64,000 nucleotides of DNA from Calamus simplicifolius (Eukaryota > Streptophyta > Magnoliopsida > Arecales > Arecaceae), in NCBI GenBank assembly GCA_900491605.1, contig UESW01003833.1, positions 1,698,652 through 1,762,651 of the forward strand, given 5' to 3'. The notes under the pieces are model-generated. The model was not told the DNA's origin. It made no database searches and worked only from the letters and a program-made list of their open reading frames with translations. Positions 53,301 through 63,912 of this stretch are shown here, piece by piece. Position 1 is the first letter of the stretch, and each line of letters opens with the position of its first letter. The translations under genes were made by a program, and so were the position numbers.

Positions 53301-53450
53301 GAATTTTACCAAAGCCCATAATCTGGCCTTTGCCATTATCTCCAAGGTTACTACTCCTCCTCTTTTATCCTCAAGGGTGATGAATTGATCCTTGTCACCC
53401 GTCATGTGCCTTGAGCAGCCGCTATCAAGATACCACTTTTTTTTGATCTT
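50366..53450 (-). pseudogene. Copia pol (protease, integrase, RT, RNase H), broken frames
   Basis: In sense order: protease with LDSGCSRHMTG near 53430-53400, the pre-integrase part (53319-53074), integrase with C..C finger and DDE region (53052-52440: ICDACQFGKQTR, HMDLFGPTR, VDDYSRFTW, RSDHGTEF, PQQNGVVERKNRT), the integrase tail (52501-51962), RT (51930-51463 WVFRNKLDENG, MDVKSIFLNG; 51347-50820 with QIYVDDIVFG and FFLGLQI), and RNase H (50836-50366: SDSDYAGCKLDRKSTSG, TAEAEYVAA, FTKPL). The order is that of Ty1/copia. The frame changes at least seven times, mostly by single bases. Confidence 0.9.
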
Positions 53451-53477
53451 TTGGCCCAAGACACTCCTGCAAAGTGA

Positions 53478-55116
53478 TCAAACTTTCTGTTTAGGTACCC
53501 AAGCTTTCTTGGGTCCTTCATGGTTAGTAGCAGTAAAGATTGTTCCTTTTGGAACCCATACTTTCTTTCCTTTTATATTTAAATTCTTGTTAATTTTTCT
53601 GAGATTGCATTCATATGATTTATGTCCTTTCTTGTTACAGCAATAACATGAAACATCATTTTTCTTGTTCCTTTCTAAAGAAATTTTTAACATATTTTTG
53701 TTTCTTGTTAGGCCTATAACCTAATCCAGCTTTATCAAATACAGCTCTTTGATTACTTAATAGCAAATTAAGTTTTTCAGAACTATATGTAAATTTATCA
53801 ACTATATTTTTATATTTATCACTTCTTCTTTAAACTACATTTTCATTGGGAGTTGATTCTCTTTCTTTTATCAAAATTTCATTTTCAGATTTCAGTTTTT
53901 CAACTTCATAAATTAGTTTATCTTTTCTTTGATAAGATTTAAATTTTCATTTCTCAAAGATTTGCTTTTCTTTTTCAAAACTTTGAAATCATCAACTAAT
54001 TCATTAAATGCATCAAATAATTCTTCAAAAGTAAAGTCATGAGTTTCAGTACTACCTCATCATCTTCTTTTGCCATAAAGCAAATGTTTGCAACTTCCTT
54101 TTGTTCTTCCTCGGATGAGGATTCTTCGCTGTCGCTCCATGTTGCAACATAAGCCTTCTTCTTCTTTTTGAGGCTTTCTTCAATTGAGGACAGTCATATC
54201 TAAAGTGCCCGGTTTCTTACATTCATAGCATATGAGGGGGTCTTTCTCTTTGTCCTTGTCCTTCTCTTTCTCCTTTTCTCCATCCATTTTTGTTCCATAC
54301 TTCTTCTTGTGGAAAGGTCTTCTTCTTTGCATGAATTTCTTAAACTTTCTAGCAAGAAGAGCTGTCTCATCATCATCTTCATCTTCTTCATCACTGCTGT
54401 TCTTTTCAATTTCTGCAGCTTTGAGGGCAATTGTTTTCTTCTTCTTGACCTCTTCCTCTTGATGTTGTTTCATGGTCAACTCGTGGGTCATCAACGATCC
54501 AAGTAGCTCCTCCAAAGGTAAGGTATTGAGGTCCTTGGCTTCTTGGATTGCAGTCACCTTTGCTTCCCATGACCTTGGAAGAGACCTAAGAATTTTACGA
54601 ACCAATTCAGAGTTAGTATAGGTCTTGCCAAGACTCTTTAAACCATTCACAATATCAGTAAATCTTGTATACATGCATGTTATAGATTCAGTTTGTTCCA
54701 TGCTAAACAATTCATATTTATGAACAAGAATATTAATCTTTGATTCTTTGACTTGATTAGTACCCTCATGGGTAACTTCTAATCTGTCCCAAATTTTTTT
54801 TGAAAATATGTAGAAATTCTATTAAACTCATTAGCATCTAAAGCACAATATAAGACATTCATGGCCTTAGCATTGAGCTGAGCCATTTTCCTATCGTTCT
54901 CATTCCAATCCCTTTCGGTTTAGGAACTATTGAACCATCTACTAAGTGTGTGGGTGTGCTTGGTCCATTAGTGATTACACTCCAAAGTTCATAATCTAAA
55001 GCTTGGATAAAGATTCTCATTCTAGCTTTCCAGTAAGAATAGTTTGAACCATTAAATAAAGGAGGTCTATTTGTAGAATGACCTTCAGCAAATGAAGATC
55101 CAGCTTGAGCTGCCAT
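53478..55116 (-). pseudogene. Copia gag, broken frames
   Basis: The ATG is at 55116. The first frame (55116-54859) has PLFNGSNYSYWKARMRIFIQ, the copia gag N-terminal motif. The second (54710-54180) holds the UBN2-type gag core (RKILRSLPRSWEAKVTAI) and a long KEKEKDKDKEKD tract leading to CYECKKPG, a damaged zinc knuckle. A further knuckle CYCCNKKGHKSYEC lies at 53693-53478 in another frame. The stretch 53700-54180 is coding-like but has shifts and stops. The intact protein would form the particle shell and bind RNA. Confidence 0.88.
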
Positions 55117-55164
55117 TTGGATCTTTAGCTCTTGATCGTTTGATCAAATAAACAATGAGCACAA

Positions 55165-55176
55165 GCTCTGATACCA
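55165..55176 (-). other. Copia primer-binding site (initiator tRNA-Met)
   Basis: On the minus strand TGGTATCAGAGC begins two bases inside the 5' LTR. This is the standard complement of the plant initiator methionine tRNA 3' end. Confidence 0.93.
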
Positions 55177-55178
55177 AT

Positions 55179-56723
55179 TGTTGGCCCAGATGGCAACCCA
55201 AGAGGGGGGGTGAATTGGGTTCTTAAAAAATTTAGCTCTTTAAAACTATGTGCTTTGAAATAAAAGAGATTGAGTGCAAGATAAATGCTAAGCACAAATA
55301 ATGAGATAGAAAGAGAGAGAGACAAAGCACGACAAACACAAAGATTTTATAGTGGTTCGGTGTATCCAACACCTACGTCCACTCCCAAGTAGCACTTGGG
55401 CCCACACTATAATCCACTTGATTACAGCCGAGTTGTTTTACAAGCTCACAACTCAAAACTTATTGTTTCCCCGGGATCACAATGAACCCAGCTGGTTTTA
55501 CTGGGCTCACCAGCACAAAACCCAACCACAAGCTATCCTTAGCTTGTCCCGAGGTATATTACCTCCACTATTTCAATCCCCTGATTGAATTAGCAAACAC
55601 AAATGAAAATAGAGTTTAGAATATAAAACAGCTCCTTAAATGAGCAAATATGCAAATAAATAACAAGGATAGGAAAGCCTAGAAGCTTTGAAAGCAAGCT
55701 TTTCTTCTTTTCTTCTTTTCTCTTCTCCTTTAAAAGATTGAATCAGGGCCTCAGCTCAGATTCTTCACTGAAAGTTGCAGTTGAGAAGTTGAGGATTTGG
55801 GGCTTTTGCTTTCTTTCTTCTAACGTTGGAAATCTCCTTGATTTGATCTTGAGAAGCTTGTGGATTTCTCTTTGAACTTTCTGGGATTGATGGATTTGAG
55901 CTCTGAGTCTTTCCTCTTTGATTTCTCTCTCAAGATTTTGATTTTTCAGTCTCTAGTCTCTCTCTTCTTCTTTTTTTTTTAAACGGATGATTCCCCCTTT
56001 TTATAGATCTCTTAATCCAAGTTTAGGTAAAAAATATAGCCGTTATGAGATGCTTGGATACTTCTACACACAAAGAAAATAGTCGTTAGAGATTAGGTGG
56101 AAAAAATATTACCGTTGGAGTCCGTTCTGACAATTGAAAATCCGTTCCTGACAGGTTGGAGTCGGCTCCAACTTTTCAGGTGTCGGCTCCAGATCGGTTG
56201 TCCAAAAATAGCAAATAAAAAGTTGTTGAGGAGTCGGCTCGAGAAAGTTAAGTGTCGTCATTGCTTTTGGGAGTCGGCTCCGGAATCCAAGAGTGTCGGC
56301 TCTAAAATGCCCATAAAAACACTTCTCTGTTCTCAGGTTAGAGTCGGCTCCAGAAACTCAGGTGTCGGCTCCCGAACTCTGGTGTCGGCTCCCGAATTCT
56401 AGGTGTCGTCTTGGAAACTGAAACAGAATACACTTCTCTGTATCTCAGGTTGGAGTCGGCTCCGAAACTCTGGGTGTCGACTCCGACCGTGCCAAAAATC
56501 CAGAAATCTTCTGATACGCCTTGGGGTCGGCTCCTGACTATTTGGGTGTGACTCTAAGTTCTGAACTTTAAAAATTCTTTAAAATTTGATTCAAAACTTA
56601 TTCCTTTATTTTTTTGATTGATTAAACATTTTTAATCCCTGAAACACTTATTAAATCTGTCAGAAACATAGTGAATATACTCATGTCTTTTGTTAATCAT
56701 CAAAATCAATAATTGGGTCAACA
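55179..56723 (-). repeat. Copia 5' LTR (right copy)
   Basis: This 1545-bp LTR is identical to the left copy over long blocks (for example 55800-55935 against 46980-47110). It differs mainly by short indels. It has the same U3 motif array at 56560-56157 and the same TATA region near 56008. Confidence 0.95.
56157..56560. promoter_or_regulatory. U3 array of GGAGTCGGCTCC-like motifs (right LTR)
   Basis: The motif array and spacing are those of the left LTR, with a few copies damaged by short deletions (for example near 56255). Confidence 0.6.
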
Positions 56724-56842
56724 CTGTGTAACTTCAACTTTCTTGTAAATGCTAGTAATTTTGATAAGATGATGTCAATGACAAACTTTTTCTGCTCGAT
56801 GATCTTAAAATAAGAAAATTATTTTTTCTATTCTGTTTATGC
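56719..56842. repeat. Dispersed repeat, copy B part 2
   Basis: After the copia target duplication the repeat resumes with TGTAACTTCAACTTTCTTGT and ATTTTGATAAGATGATG, matching 43460-43505 of copy A. It runs to CTATTCTGTTTAT, where the hAT element begins. Confidence 0.75.
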
Positions 56843-59800
56843 ATCGACTCAGGCCGGCACGAGCCAGGCCATGCTAAGCATGGCTCGGTAGCTACAATAT
56901 CAGCCATGCTAGGCATGACCCAGTAAAAGGGGTCGTGCAGAACTTGGAAAGTTTAGCCCGTGGATCAAGCCCGGCATGGCACAGTCCGGGCCTAAGTTGG
57001 CACGGCCCAGTCGTACCAGGCATAGCACAGCCCACAAGGGTCTAGGCCGTGCCGGCCCATAAGGGCATGATATTATAAAAAAATTAAGTAAAAAATAAAA
57101 ATTATTGGGAACAAAGAATTTATTAATATGAAGCTACCTTAATGGTGGGAGGTTTGGTATAGACCCCTACTAGTTTATTAATTTAAAATTAAAATAGTAC
57201 ATGAAGGAAGGGAGGCTAGGCCTGACCTTCAAATATAATAAGATAGAAGAAAAAAATAGAAATGATTCACTTTAACAATAAAAAAATAAAAATATATAAT
57301 TATAAAAATAGAGACGACTCTCTCATCAGTAGTATTTGTATCATCATCATCTTCGCTGGTTAAGTCATGTCACCTTTATCTTGAAGCCTGCCTTAGCATC
57401 CAACCAATCTTTGAAGCAGAGACCGTCTCGCCAGTCATCCTACTTCTCTTTTCGTCCAAAACACGTCACCTGCACTGAAAGAAATTTCGATGCTACTATG
57501 GACATCGGCATAGCTAAAATATCTCGTACAATGGCAGACATAACAGGATATTGATTTCTAACACTCTTTCACCAATCTAATACATTTAGACTCTTATTTG
57601 ATCTTCATTCTATGCAAATTGAAATCATTTGTAAATAAAATTCTAATTCACTACTTAAAGATGAAGAAGATGAAGCATGTCTGTAATGAATGAAAAAACT
57701 GATGACGAACGATAACTAGAAGAAGAAGTAGAGCTTTATGCATGTATTCTAGATCCATGAATTTTTTTCATATAAAGCATAAATATCATTAAGAAGTCAT
57801 GTTACCTCATCTTTAGCGGGTTTAGGATCTTGATATATGTTTAATATACATCAATTAAAATTTTTATGCCAGTTAATTTAACTCTAGGATCAAAAACAAC
57901 AGCTAAGTTATGCAAAGGACATATCCTATTTCAATATTCATTCCATTTAGCTTCCATTTGATGTATAATAGGAGCTAAAATTTATCATATCTATGTTCTT
58001 TAAAATTTTTACTAATTACATATTTTTTGTAAAAATGAACAAGAAGTTGGATAATAAATAGCAGAAAGAACATTTGTAGCATCATAAAAAGTAACAAAAA
58101 AAATCTTTCAAAATTTTACCTTTACTCCAATCAGTTTCATTCAATGTAAATCCTAATTTATGATTATTAATATATGCACTTAATAAGTTCTATATAGATA
58201 TGCATCATGTATCATGGTATAGGTACTATTTCAATAAGAAATTACATCAAGTTTAAATTTTTTAAATCGTTTACCATGATCTACACATAATTATTTAAAT
58301 TGTTGAAGTCTTGCTCTTGAAGTATGAATAAAACTAACTATATTTCTAATTTTTGAAATAACATCTTGAATTATGTCCATGCCATCTTGAACAGAAAGAT
58401 TTAATATATGACATGCACATCTAATATGAAATAATTATCCATTTAAAATGGGATGCAAAAAGTTATTTAATAATGTAATATCAGAATTATTATTAGATAC
58501 ATTATCAAAAGTAATAGATATTATTTTATCATTAATATTATAGGAGCATACGGTTTGATAAATAGCATTTGAAATTTGTTGCCTTGAATGAGGAAAATCA
58601 TGAAAATCAAGAATTTGTTTATTTAGTTGCCAATCATTATCAATATAATGAGTAGTAATAGCAATAAAATAATTACTACATAAAGAGTCGACCAAATATT
58701 AGAAGTTAAAGAAACTCTAGCATTTAAATTTGAGAGCGTTTCAATTAAACTTTGTTTCATTGCTAAAAAGTTTATCATAGCTACTTTTCTAAATATACGC
58801 CTACTGGTTCTTCTATAAGCAGGTTGTAGGGCTAATTGAACATATTATTCAAAATTATAAGATTCACATAAACTAAAAGGTAATTCATCCTGAACTATCC
58901 ATCTTACAAGTATTTTTCTCTGATTTTTGTTATTATATACAAAAGTACTTGCAAATGATCCTCCTTGTATATTAAGGGTACTTTGCAGACTAGATTTTGC
59001 ATTCTATGAGTCTCTTGATGTCTTTTTAAATACCATGTTTCCCCAGTACCACTATAACTATAAAGTTTTACATATTTTCTACATTTTGCTTTCATGACTT
59101 CATCAACCGTAACTCTATCAAAATCATTCCAAACATCATTAGTCCTCTTACGATAAGAGGTTTGACCTTCACTGACACTGGCTCTAGAGAGAACTTGGGG
59201 ATTAGTTTTCTCTCCCTCAGAAGCAGGGCATGCCAAAATGACTTTCATCATAAGATACCATATCTAAAATGTTAAATTAAGGAATGCAAAAAAAAAAAAA
59301 ACTAACTACAAGAAGGAATTAAGAAGAAACCAGAGGTGGAGGCGTGGAGCCGAGATTTGTGAGCTTCCTCTTGTACTCTCGCATCTCAATAAGAAGTGAC
59401 CTCCTTTCTCTTGTACTTCTCAACAAGAACCTCCTCTTGTATAGCACTTGAACACTTGCTAGAGCACTTGCCACTTGCCAGAATACTTGCAAACTAAAAA
59501 TTAAATTACTAGAGCACTTGTTAGAAGAGAGAATAGTAGTAGTAGAGAAGGAGAGAGTTGGTTTGGTGTGGTGAGAATGAGAAGGAATGGGTATTTATAA
59601 AAGTCCCAAATTTTTTTTCCAAAAATATCCTTAAATATAGCTATTATATAGCTATTGGGGGGGTTAAAATGGTCAAAACCCTCCCAACTAGCCATTTCTA
59701 ACGGCTAGAAATGGCTAGCTAGGCCGTGCCAGGCTTGCACGTCCTGGGTTGTGCCAGGCATGGCCCAAGGCTGAGCCGTTTATTAAAGCTGGCACGACCT

Positions 59801-59864
59801 CATTTCTGGGAGGCTCAGCGGGCTTGGGTCGTGCCGTGCCAAGCACGGCCCAGTGCCCATGTCT
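56843..59864 (-). mobile_element. RICESLEEPER-like hAT transposon, decayed
   Basis: This hAT element of about 3.0 kb is bounded by two blocks rich in GGCACGGCC/GGCCGTGCC words (56849-57065 and 59715-59860), in roughly inverted arrangement. Between them lie transposase fragments on the minus strand. Comparison with copy A of the surrounding repeat, where CTATTCTATCTACATT runs on without the element, supports the boundaries to within about 20 bp. Terminal repeats and the 8-bp target duplication are too decayed to define. Confidence 0.75.
57330..59251 (-). pseudogene. hAT transposase pseudogene
   Basis: Frames on the minus strand give, in order, a BED finger (59251-58904: DVWNDFDRVTVDEVMKAKC with YLKRHQETH), the N-terminal catalytic region (58695-58435: TTHYIDNDWQLNKQILDF, ITFDNVSNN), then RCACHILNLSVQDGMDII near 58425-58380, DPKPAKDEV near 57835-57805, and the dimerisation end (57600-57480: NQYPVMSAIVRDILAMPM then SIVASK). 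These match RICESLEEPER-type plant hAT transposases. Numerous stops and shifts make it inactive. Confidence 0.8.
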
Positions 59865-60205
59865 AGTCATGTGGTCATGCTAAGAAGTTATTTGAAAACC
59901 CATGATACCCTAGAAAGCTAAAGCCTTTCTTTTGACTTGCTTTGAAGAACATGTCTCATGTGGATGACATCTGTATGAAGGAATGATGGGTGAACAACTT
60001 TGGTTTCTCCTTGTTTGGTGCAGACAAAGAAACAAACTTTCGTCTATTGATTAAATGCTCATTTTTTAGGACTACTTGGTCTACTTTAAAATTATATCTC
60101 GATAAGAAAGATAGCCGGCTAATCTCCACAGCCTCTGGACTTCTTAGCAACACAAAAGTTTCAGGCAAGCAGAAGATTGTGTGATCAGTTTGTCACAGCT
60201 TTGCA
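59865..60205. repeat. Dispersed repeat, copy B part 3
   Basis: GTCATGTGGTCATGCTAAG resumes the match to 43605-43640 of copy A (GTCATGTGGCCAGGCTTC). The segment from about 60050 matches 44025-44165 closely. It is cut at 60205 by the small LTR element after TTGCA. Confidence 0.8.
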
Positions 60206-60532
60206 TATTGGCAATAGAAATTGAAACTAGATAAAAGATATAATGCTCAAGAAATATGCTAGAAGTGGGAGGATAATATTATTTTAATATGATCTGATAA
60301 TTTTCTTCATACTCAAAAAACTCAAAATATTTGGCCCTTTTATAGATTCATGTGGGTGCCTTTCTAACTTTCCTCATGAATACAAACAACTTTTAGACTT
60401 CATCAAGGCTCTTAGACTTCAACAACACTAATTACTGCTATTAGACTTCACCAAGACTCTTAAACTTTAACAACATTAATTACTAACTTTAGACTTCATG
60501 CACTACTTTAATTACAAAATTATCTTTCAACA
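60206..60532 (-). repeat. Small LTR element, 3' LTR (left)
   Basis: Contains CTTAGACTTCAACAA-type short repeats shared with the right LTR. Divergence between the two is well over 10% by eye including indels, so this insertion is older than the gypsy and copia insertions. Confidence 0.85.
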
Positions 60533-60651
60533 TTGTCCCCTTATTTTATAATTTTCTTAATATAATCAATTACTGATTTGAAATACAACTAGGAGAAAAA
60601 TCCCTTATAGCACAAGCTCTTTTTTAATATGAGTTCCCATGTCTTCTACTA

Positions 60652-61064
60652 TCACTCATTCTCTATCTTCAGCTTCAACTCATTTAACCTTTTGTTTACA
60701 TCTTTATATCTATTCTTCAGATCTTCATAGCTTTCATGCAGATCTTGCATCAAGATCTTGACTTCTTCTATTTCCTGAAAATGAACATCCTTAACAATAA
60801 TGTTATAAATACTTTCAAATAATTAATTACTTGCAATGCTGCATCATTTTCAACTTCTTTCTTTGTAACAGTTGCATGACCGTCAATCATCAGTAGTCTT
60901 CTACTTGCATCTTCAAAATCAACTGCTACAACAAAGATTGATGAGTGATATGGTCCAGATTTTTCATAAGTGTACCTTGCTGATGAAAAATTTAATTTTT
61001 TAAGTATTTTTTTGAACATTAATTTGAATGGCACAACCATCACTATAGCTCTTTCATCCTTCAT
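60652..61064 (-). CDS. Captured ORF with dsRNA-binding-like domain inside the small LTR element
   Basis: From ATG 61064 the frame reads MKDERAIVMVVPFKLMFK, then YTYEKSGPYHSSIFVVAV and KKEVENDAALQVINYLK. The pattern Y..EK.GP.H...F.v.V....G....KK...E..AA.....L matches the double-stranded-RNA-binding domain, including the GPxH and KKxxxxxAA regions, though the last basic residue of the KKxAK motif is not conserved. At 60812-60775 a 38-nt GT...TTTTCAG segment, removed in phase 0, would join EIEEVKILMQDLHESYEDL, a charged, helix-prone tail ending at TGA 60654-60652. 38 nt is shorter than normal plant introns, so it may be a shrunken relic; unspliced, the frame runs to 60768. Upstream interior sequence is Lys/Glu-rich but in other frames. 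It is probably a fragment of a host mRNA taken up by the element. No parental gene was identified. Confidence 0.5.
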
Positions 61065-61368
61065 TTTGCACAATTGATGTTATTAACGAGGTTTCTTATC
61101 TTTATCCTTTGAAAACTACTCGTCTTCTTCTTCCTTTTTTTTTTTTTTTGCAAAGTCTCATTTTTTAGACTTGCACACTTCTCAACAGGTTCCTTTTGAT
61201 TTGGAGACTTAACACTTGATGGAGGATATATTTCATAGCTTCATGAGCAACTCCTTTACAAGCACCTTTTGCACTCGAAGCTTTCTCTAGCTCTGAAACT
61301 GCTCTCTAACTCTCTAGCTCTCTAGCTTTCTGGCTCTCTTTCTTGCTTTAGGATTGATCAGGCTCTCT

Positions 61369-61383
61369 GGTGCTTTGATACCA
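61369..61383 (-). other. Small LTR element primer-binding site
   Basis: On the minus strand TGGTATCAAAGCACC begins one base inside the 5' LTR. It is a variant of the initiator tRNA-Met complement (TGGTATCAGAGC), as in many copia elements. Confidence 0.82.
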
Positions 61384-61384
61384 C

Positions 61385-61685
61385 TGTTGGCAATAGAGAT
61401 TGAAACTAGATAAAAGATATAATGCTCAAGAAATGTGCTAGGAGTGGGAGGATGACTTTCTTTTAATATGATATGATAATTTTCTTCACACTCAAAAGAC
61501 TTAAGATGTTTGGCCCTTTCATAGATACTTGAGCATGCCTTTCTAACTTTCCTCATGAATACAAACAACTCTTAGACTTCACTAAGAGTCTTAGACTTCA
61601 ACAATACTAATTATTGACTCTTATACTTCACCTGAACTCTTGGACTTCATGCACCTAATATTAATTACAAAATTATCTTCCAACA
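61385..61685 (-). repeat. Small LTR element, 5' LTR (right)
   Basis: Begins TGTTGGCAATAGAG and ends TCTTCCAACA in plus orientation. It is shorter than the left copy, mostly because of deletions among its ACTTCA-type repeats. Confidence 0.85.
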
Positions 61686-61790
61686 TTGCACTGATCCATT
61701 GGTTAGAAAGGAACTCACGCACCTTTTCCTCCCAAAAAAATAAAAAATTATGTATAGTTCATGGGATATTTGCCAACAAATTTTTGCCAC
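61686..61790. repeat. Dispersed repeat, copy B part 4
   Basis: CACTGATCCATTGGTTAGAAAGGAACT resembles ACACTGGTACATTGTTTAGA at 44162-44181 of copy A, and GTTCATGGGATATTTGCCAAC resembles 44245-44268. The match then fades out. Confidence 0.65.
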
Positions 61791-63500
61791 AACCATCATG
61801 ATATATTTTTGCTAACGACCCCATTAGTTTGGGTTGCATTTTGGTTAGGTGAAATTATTTCTGACATCGGATTCATCCAAACTTTTTAAAGACCAGCCAT
61901 TTGGACTACTGTTTGATGCATGAGTCTAAGAATGAGGATCACTTGTTTCACTGTTAGGTTGGTTTTCAGTTGGAATTCAGATAGAAGGTATTTCACGTTA
62001 AACCCTTCTTCAAAAAATTCATCTGGCCTGTATTTTAGTTTGGATAATAACATATATAATATGATAAGTATGGCAAGCGCTAGGGCTTTAGGACCCTATA
62101 AGATCTGCTTGATGCATAAAATGTCATAGGTTGAACTGGTCTTAACTTTTTGAGACATGGCCTTTTATCAAGATTATTATTATTATTATTATTCAAGCTA
62201 CAAGAATATCAGAGAATATGGCCTATTGAATGGCAAGGGTAGAGAATAATGAACGAATTTGATCAAATTCTAATTAGGTGTAATGTGCTCTGTAAATTTT
62301 TGCTTATGCATGTGGTGTCGTCTAGATAAATCATTAATTCAAATTATTTCAATAAGGGAGGGTGACTACAATAAAGTGGTTGTTGTTGTTGTTGTTGTTG
62401 ATGATGATGATAATGATGATTAACAAACTATTTTAATGTCAGGAAAGAACTATTAAAATGCTTTTCTTGATGTAAACATCTAGAAGAAGATGAGATGAGA
62501 ATCTAGGCACTTCTTAGTTAACTTGGGAAATCATCTAATTAATTGTCTTCAAAAATGATTTATTGGTGCCTGCATCAAACTAGAAGCCATAAGTTCTATA
62601 TAAATCAGTACAATGAACATACAAAAGAAGCATCTTTATTAATCTAGTGAAAAAATAACTCTTATCTTCACACGCACGCACACACAAAAGAAAAATCTTA
62701 TAAAAAACAGAGCAATATAAGCTTCATGTAAACCATTTTAGATAGCACACATTCTGGATAAGTTTGCTTGGCAAGTCTATACCTTAATGTCTTTCACTAA
62801 TTTTTGTTGGTAGTATGTAGTTGTGAGTTTGACCCAGAAAAAAAAAAAAAGGAAAAAACAATCACTCGTGTCAATATTCCATAGCAGTGAGACAAGTGAG
62901 ACAAATATTACAAATCTGCATAGAAATGACTTACTCAAGAGAAAGCCTGTTGGCATACAAAGAAGAAGGCAGCAAATGTGAAAAGAAAATATGAAACTCA
63001 TAATTTCTCTGTCTTACTTGTTTTATAGAGGAAAGGAAGGTACCGTTGCATGGAGATGGAGAAGGGAGGAGACACTGGTCTGCGAGAAGGCCAGAAAAGA
63101 GTCTCTCATTTATTTTCTTCTGAAAAAAGAGAGCCTGAAGAAGAGGCATAATTTCAGGCAGTGAAGAGGAAATTTATGAGCACCTTATGAGTTCAGACAT
63201 TAAATTGTGATGCATATTTAAATGGGTAGTTAGTCAATAAGCAATCAGAAGCTTCTAGCTGGCATTTTCTTTTTGCCTTGCGCTGGTATAGAAAATCATC
63301 CTTCTTAACTGTCGTTGCTGTAAACTTTCTCTAAATTGATGGTCCGCCACTTGCCTTTTCTCATGTCCAGGGCAGGGGTGATTAACATTATAAAAATGCA
63401 GCATTTTAAAAAGCTAATTATTTCATATTCACTGAAGATTCAGTCACCCCCTCAAGGATTGCTCGAAAAGCCTTCTTTAATGGCGGAATACACACTCCAC
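61791..63500. other. Spacer with trinucleotide microsatellites
   Basis: No gene is supported. An (ATT)n tract lies near 62174-62194 and a (GTT)n-(GAT)n compound tract near 62378-62421. A short ACGCAC repeat is at 62670-62683. The small open frames lack signatures. Confidence 0.6.
62378..62421. repeat. (GTT)n-(GAT)n compound microsatellite
   Basis: About seven GTT units run into six imperfect GAT units. Seen directly. Confidence 0.9.
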
Positions 63501-63549
63501 TGTACTGCTTACGATTCTGACAGCTCTGGTCATTAGGGTTTCCCTGCTG

Positions 63550-63912
63550 TTGCGGCAGCGAACCGCAGACGATTTATATATCTTGAGAGCTTTCCTTCTA
63601 GGGTTTGTCAAAATCAATTTTGATGAGAGTGTGCAAGGTAGATTAGGAGGCTGTGCTTTTATTATTCGAAGGGCTGATGGATCTTTGCTGGCGGCGGAAG
63701 GATTTGGGCTCCTTAACTCCTCAGTTCCTATGGTAGAGCTTTATGTAGCATGGGCCAGCAACGGTCGACTGAGTGGCGGCCTCTATGGCGCACCACTCTG
63801 GTTTTTTGTTATGGCAACAAGGTAATTCCTGTCCTTTTATTCTTAAACAAATTCTATATTTGACTTATCTGGGCTGACTCGTATTAGAATGGTGTGATCA
63901 TTCGTCTATTTT
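63550..63912 (+). pseudogene. L1-type LINE RNase H relic
   Basis: The plus frame 63550-63825 reads GFVKINFDESVQGRLGG then CAFIIRRADGSLLAAEGF and SSVPMVELYVAWAS. This is the same RNase H family as the LINE at 28.0-28.9 kb (VKINFDGSV, AFIIRG, LLAARGFG, STVPLSELGAAWA). In another frame DWVAASMAHHS and LKQILYLTYLG match the end of that domain (ADWVATFAAQHA, LLQQILTSDASG), with the middle of the domain deleted. There is an A-run near 63920. The copy is dead. Confidence 0.78.

Larger units (their letters stand above)
46338..56723 (-). mobile_element. SIRE-like Ty1/copia LTR retrotransposon with env-like ORF
   Basis: The element is 10.4 kb, sense on the minus strand, and flanked by the perfect 5-bp target duplication CTGTG (46333-46337 and 56724-56728). 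The LTRs (46338-47908 and 55179-56723) start TGTTGGCCCAG and end GGTCAACA in plus orientation. In sense order it has 5' LTR, primer site TGGTATCAGAGC, gag, protease, integrase, RT, RNase H, an env-like ORF, purine tract and 3' LTR. Integrase before RT defines Ty1/copia, and the extra ORF after RNase H plus the size fit the SIRE/Maximus lineage. At least eight frame breaks make it defective as assembled. Confidence 0.95.
60206..61685 (-). mobile_element. Small non-autonomous LTR element with captured gene fragment
   Basis: The element is 1480 bp with LTRs of about 327 bp (60206-60532) and 301 bp (61385-61685), flanked by the perfect 5-bp duplication TTGCA (60201-60205 and 61686-61690). In plus orientation the LTRs start TGTTGGCAATAG (left copy TATTGGCAATAG) and end TCAACA/CCAACA. 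On the minus strand a primer site TGGTATCAAAGCACC lies one base inside the right LTR, and a purine tract AAATAAGGGGACAA abuts the left LTR. No gag, protease, integrase or RT is present. The interior holds a non-retroviral ORF in the same orientation. By size and layout it is a TRIM/small LARD of copia type that depends on another element. Confidence 0.88.
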
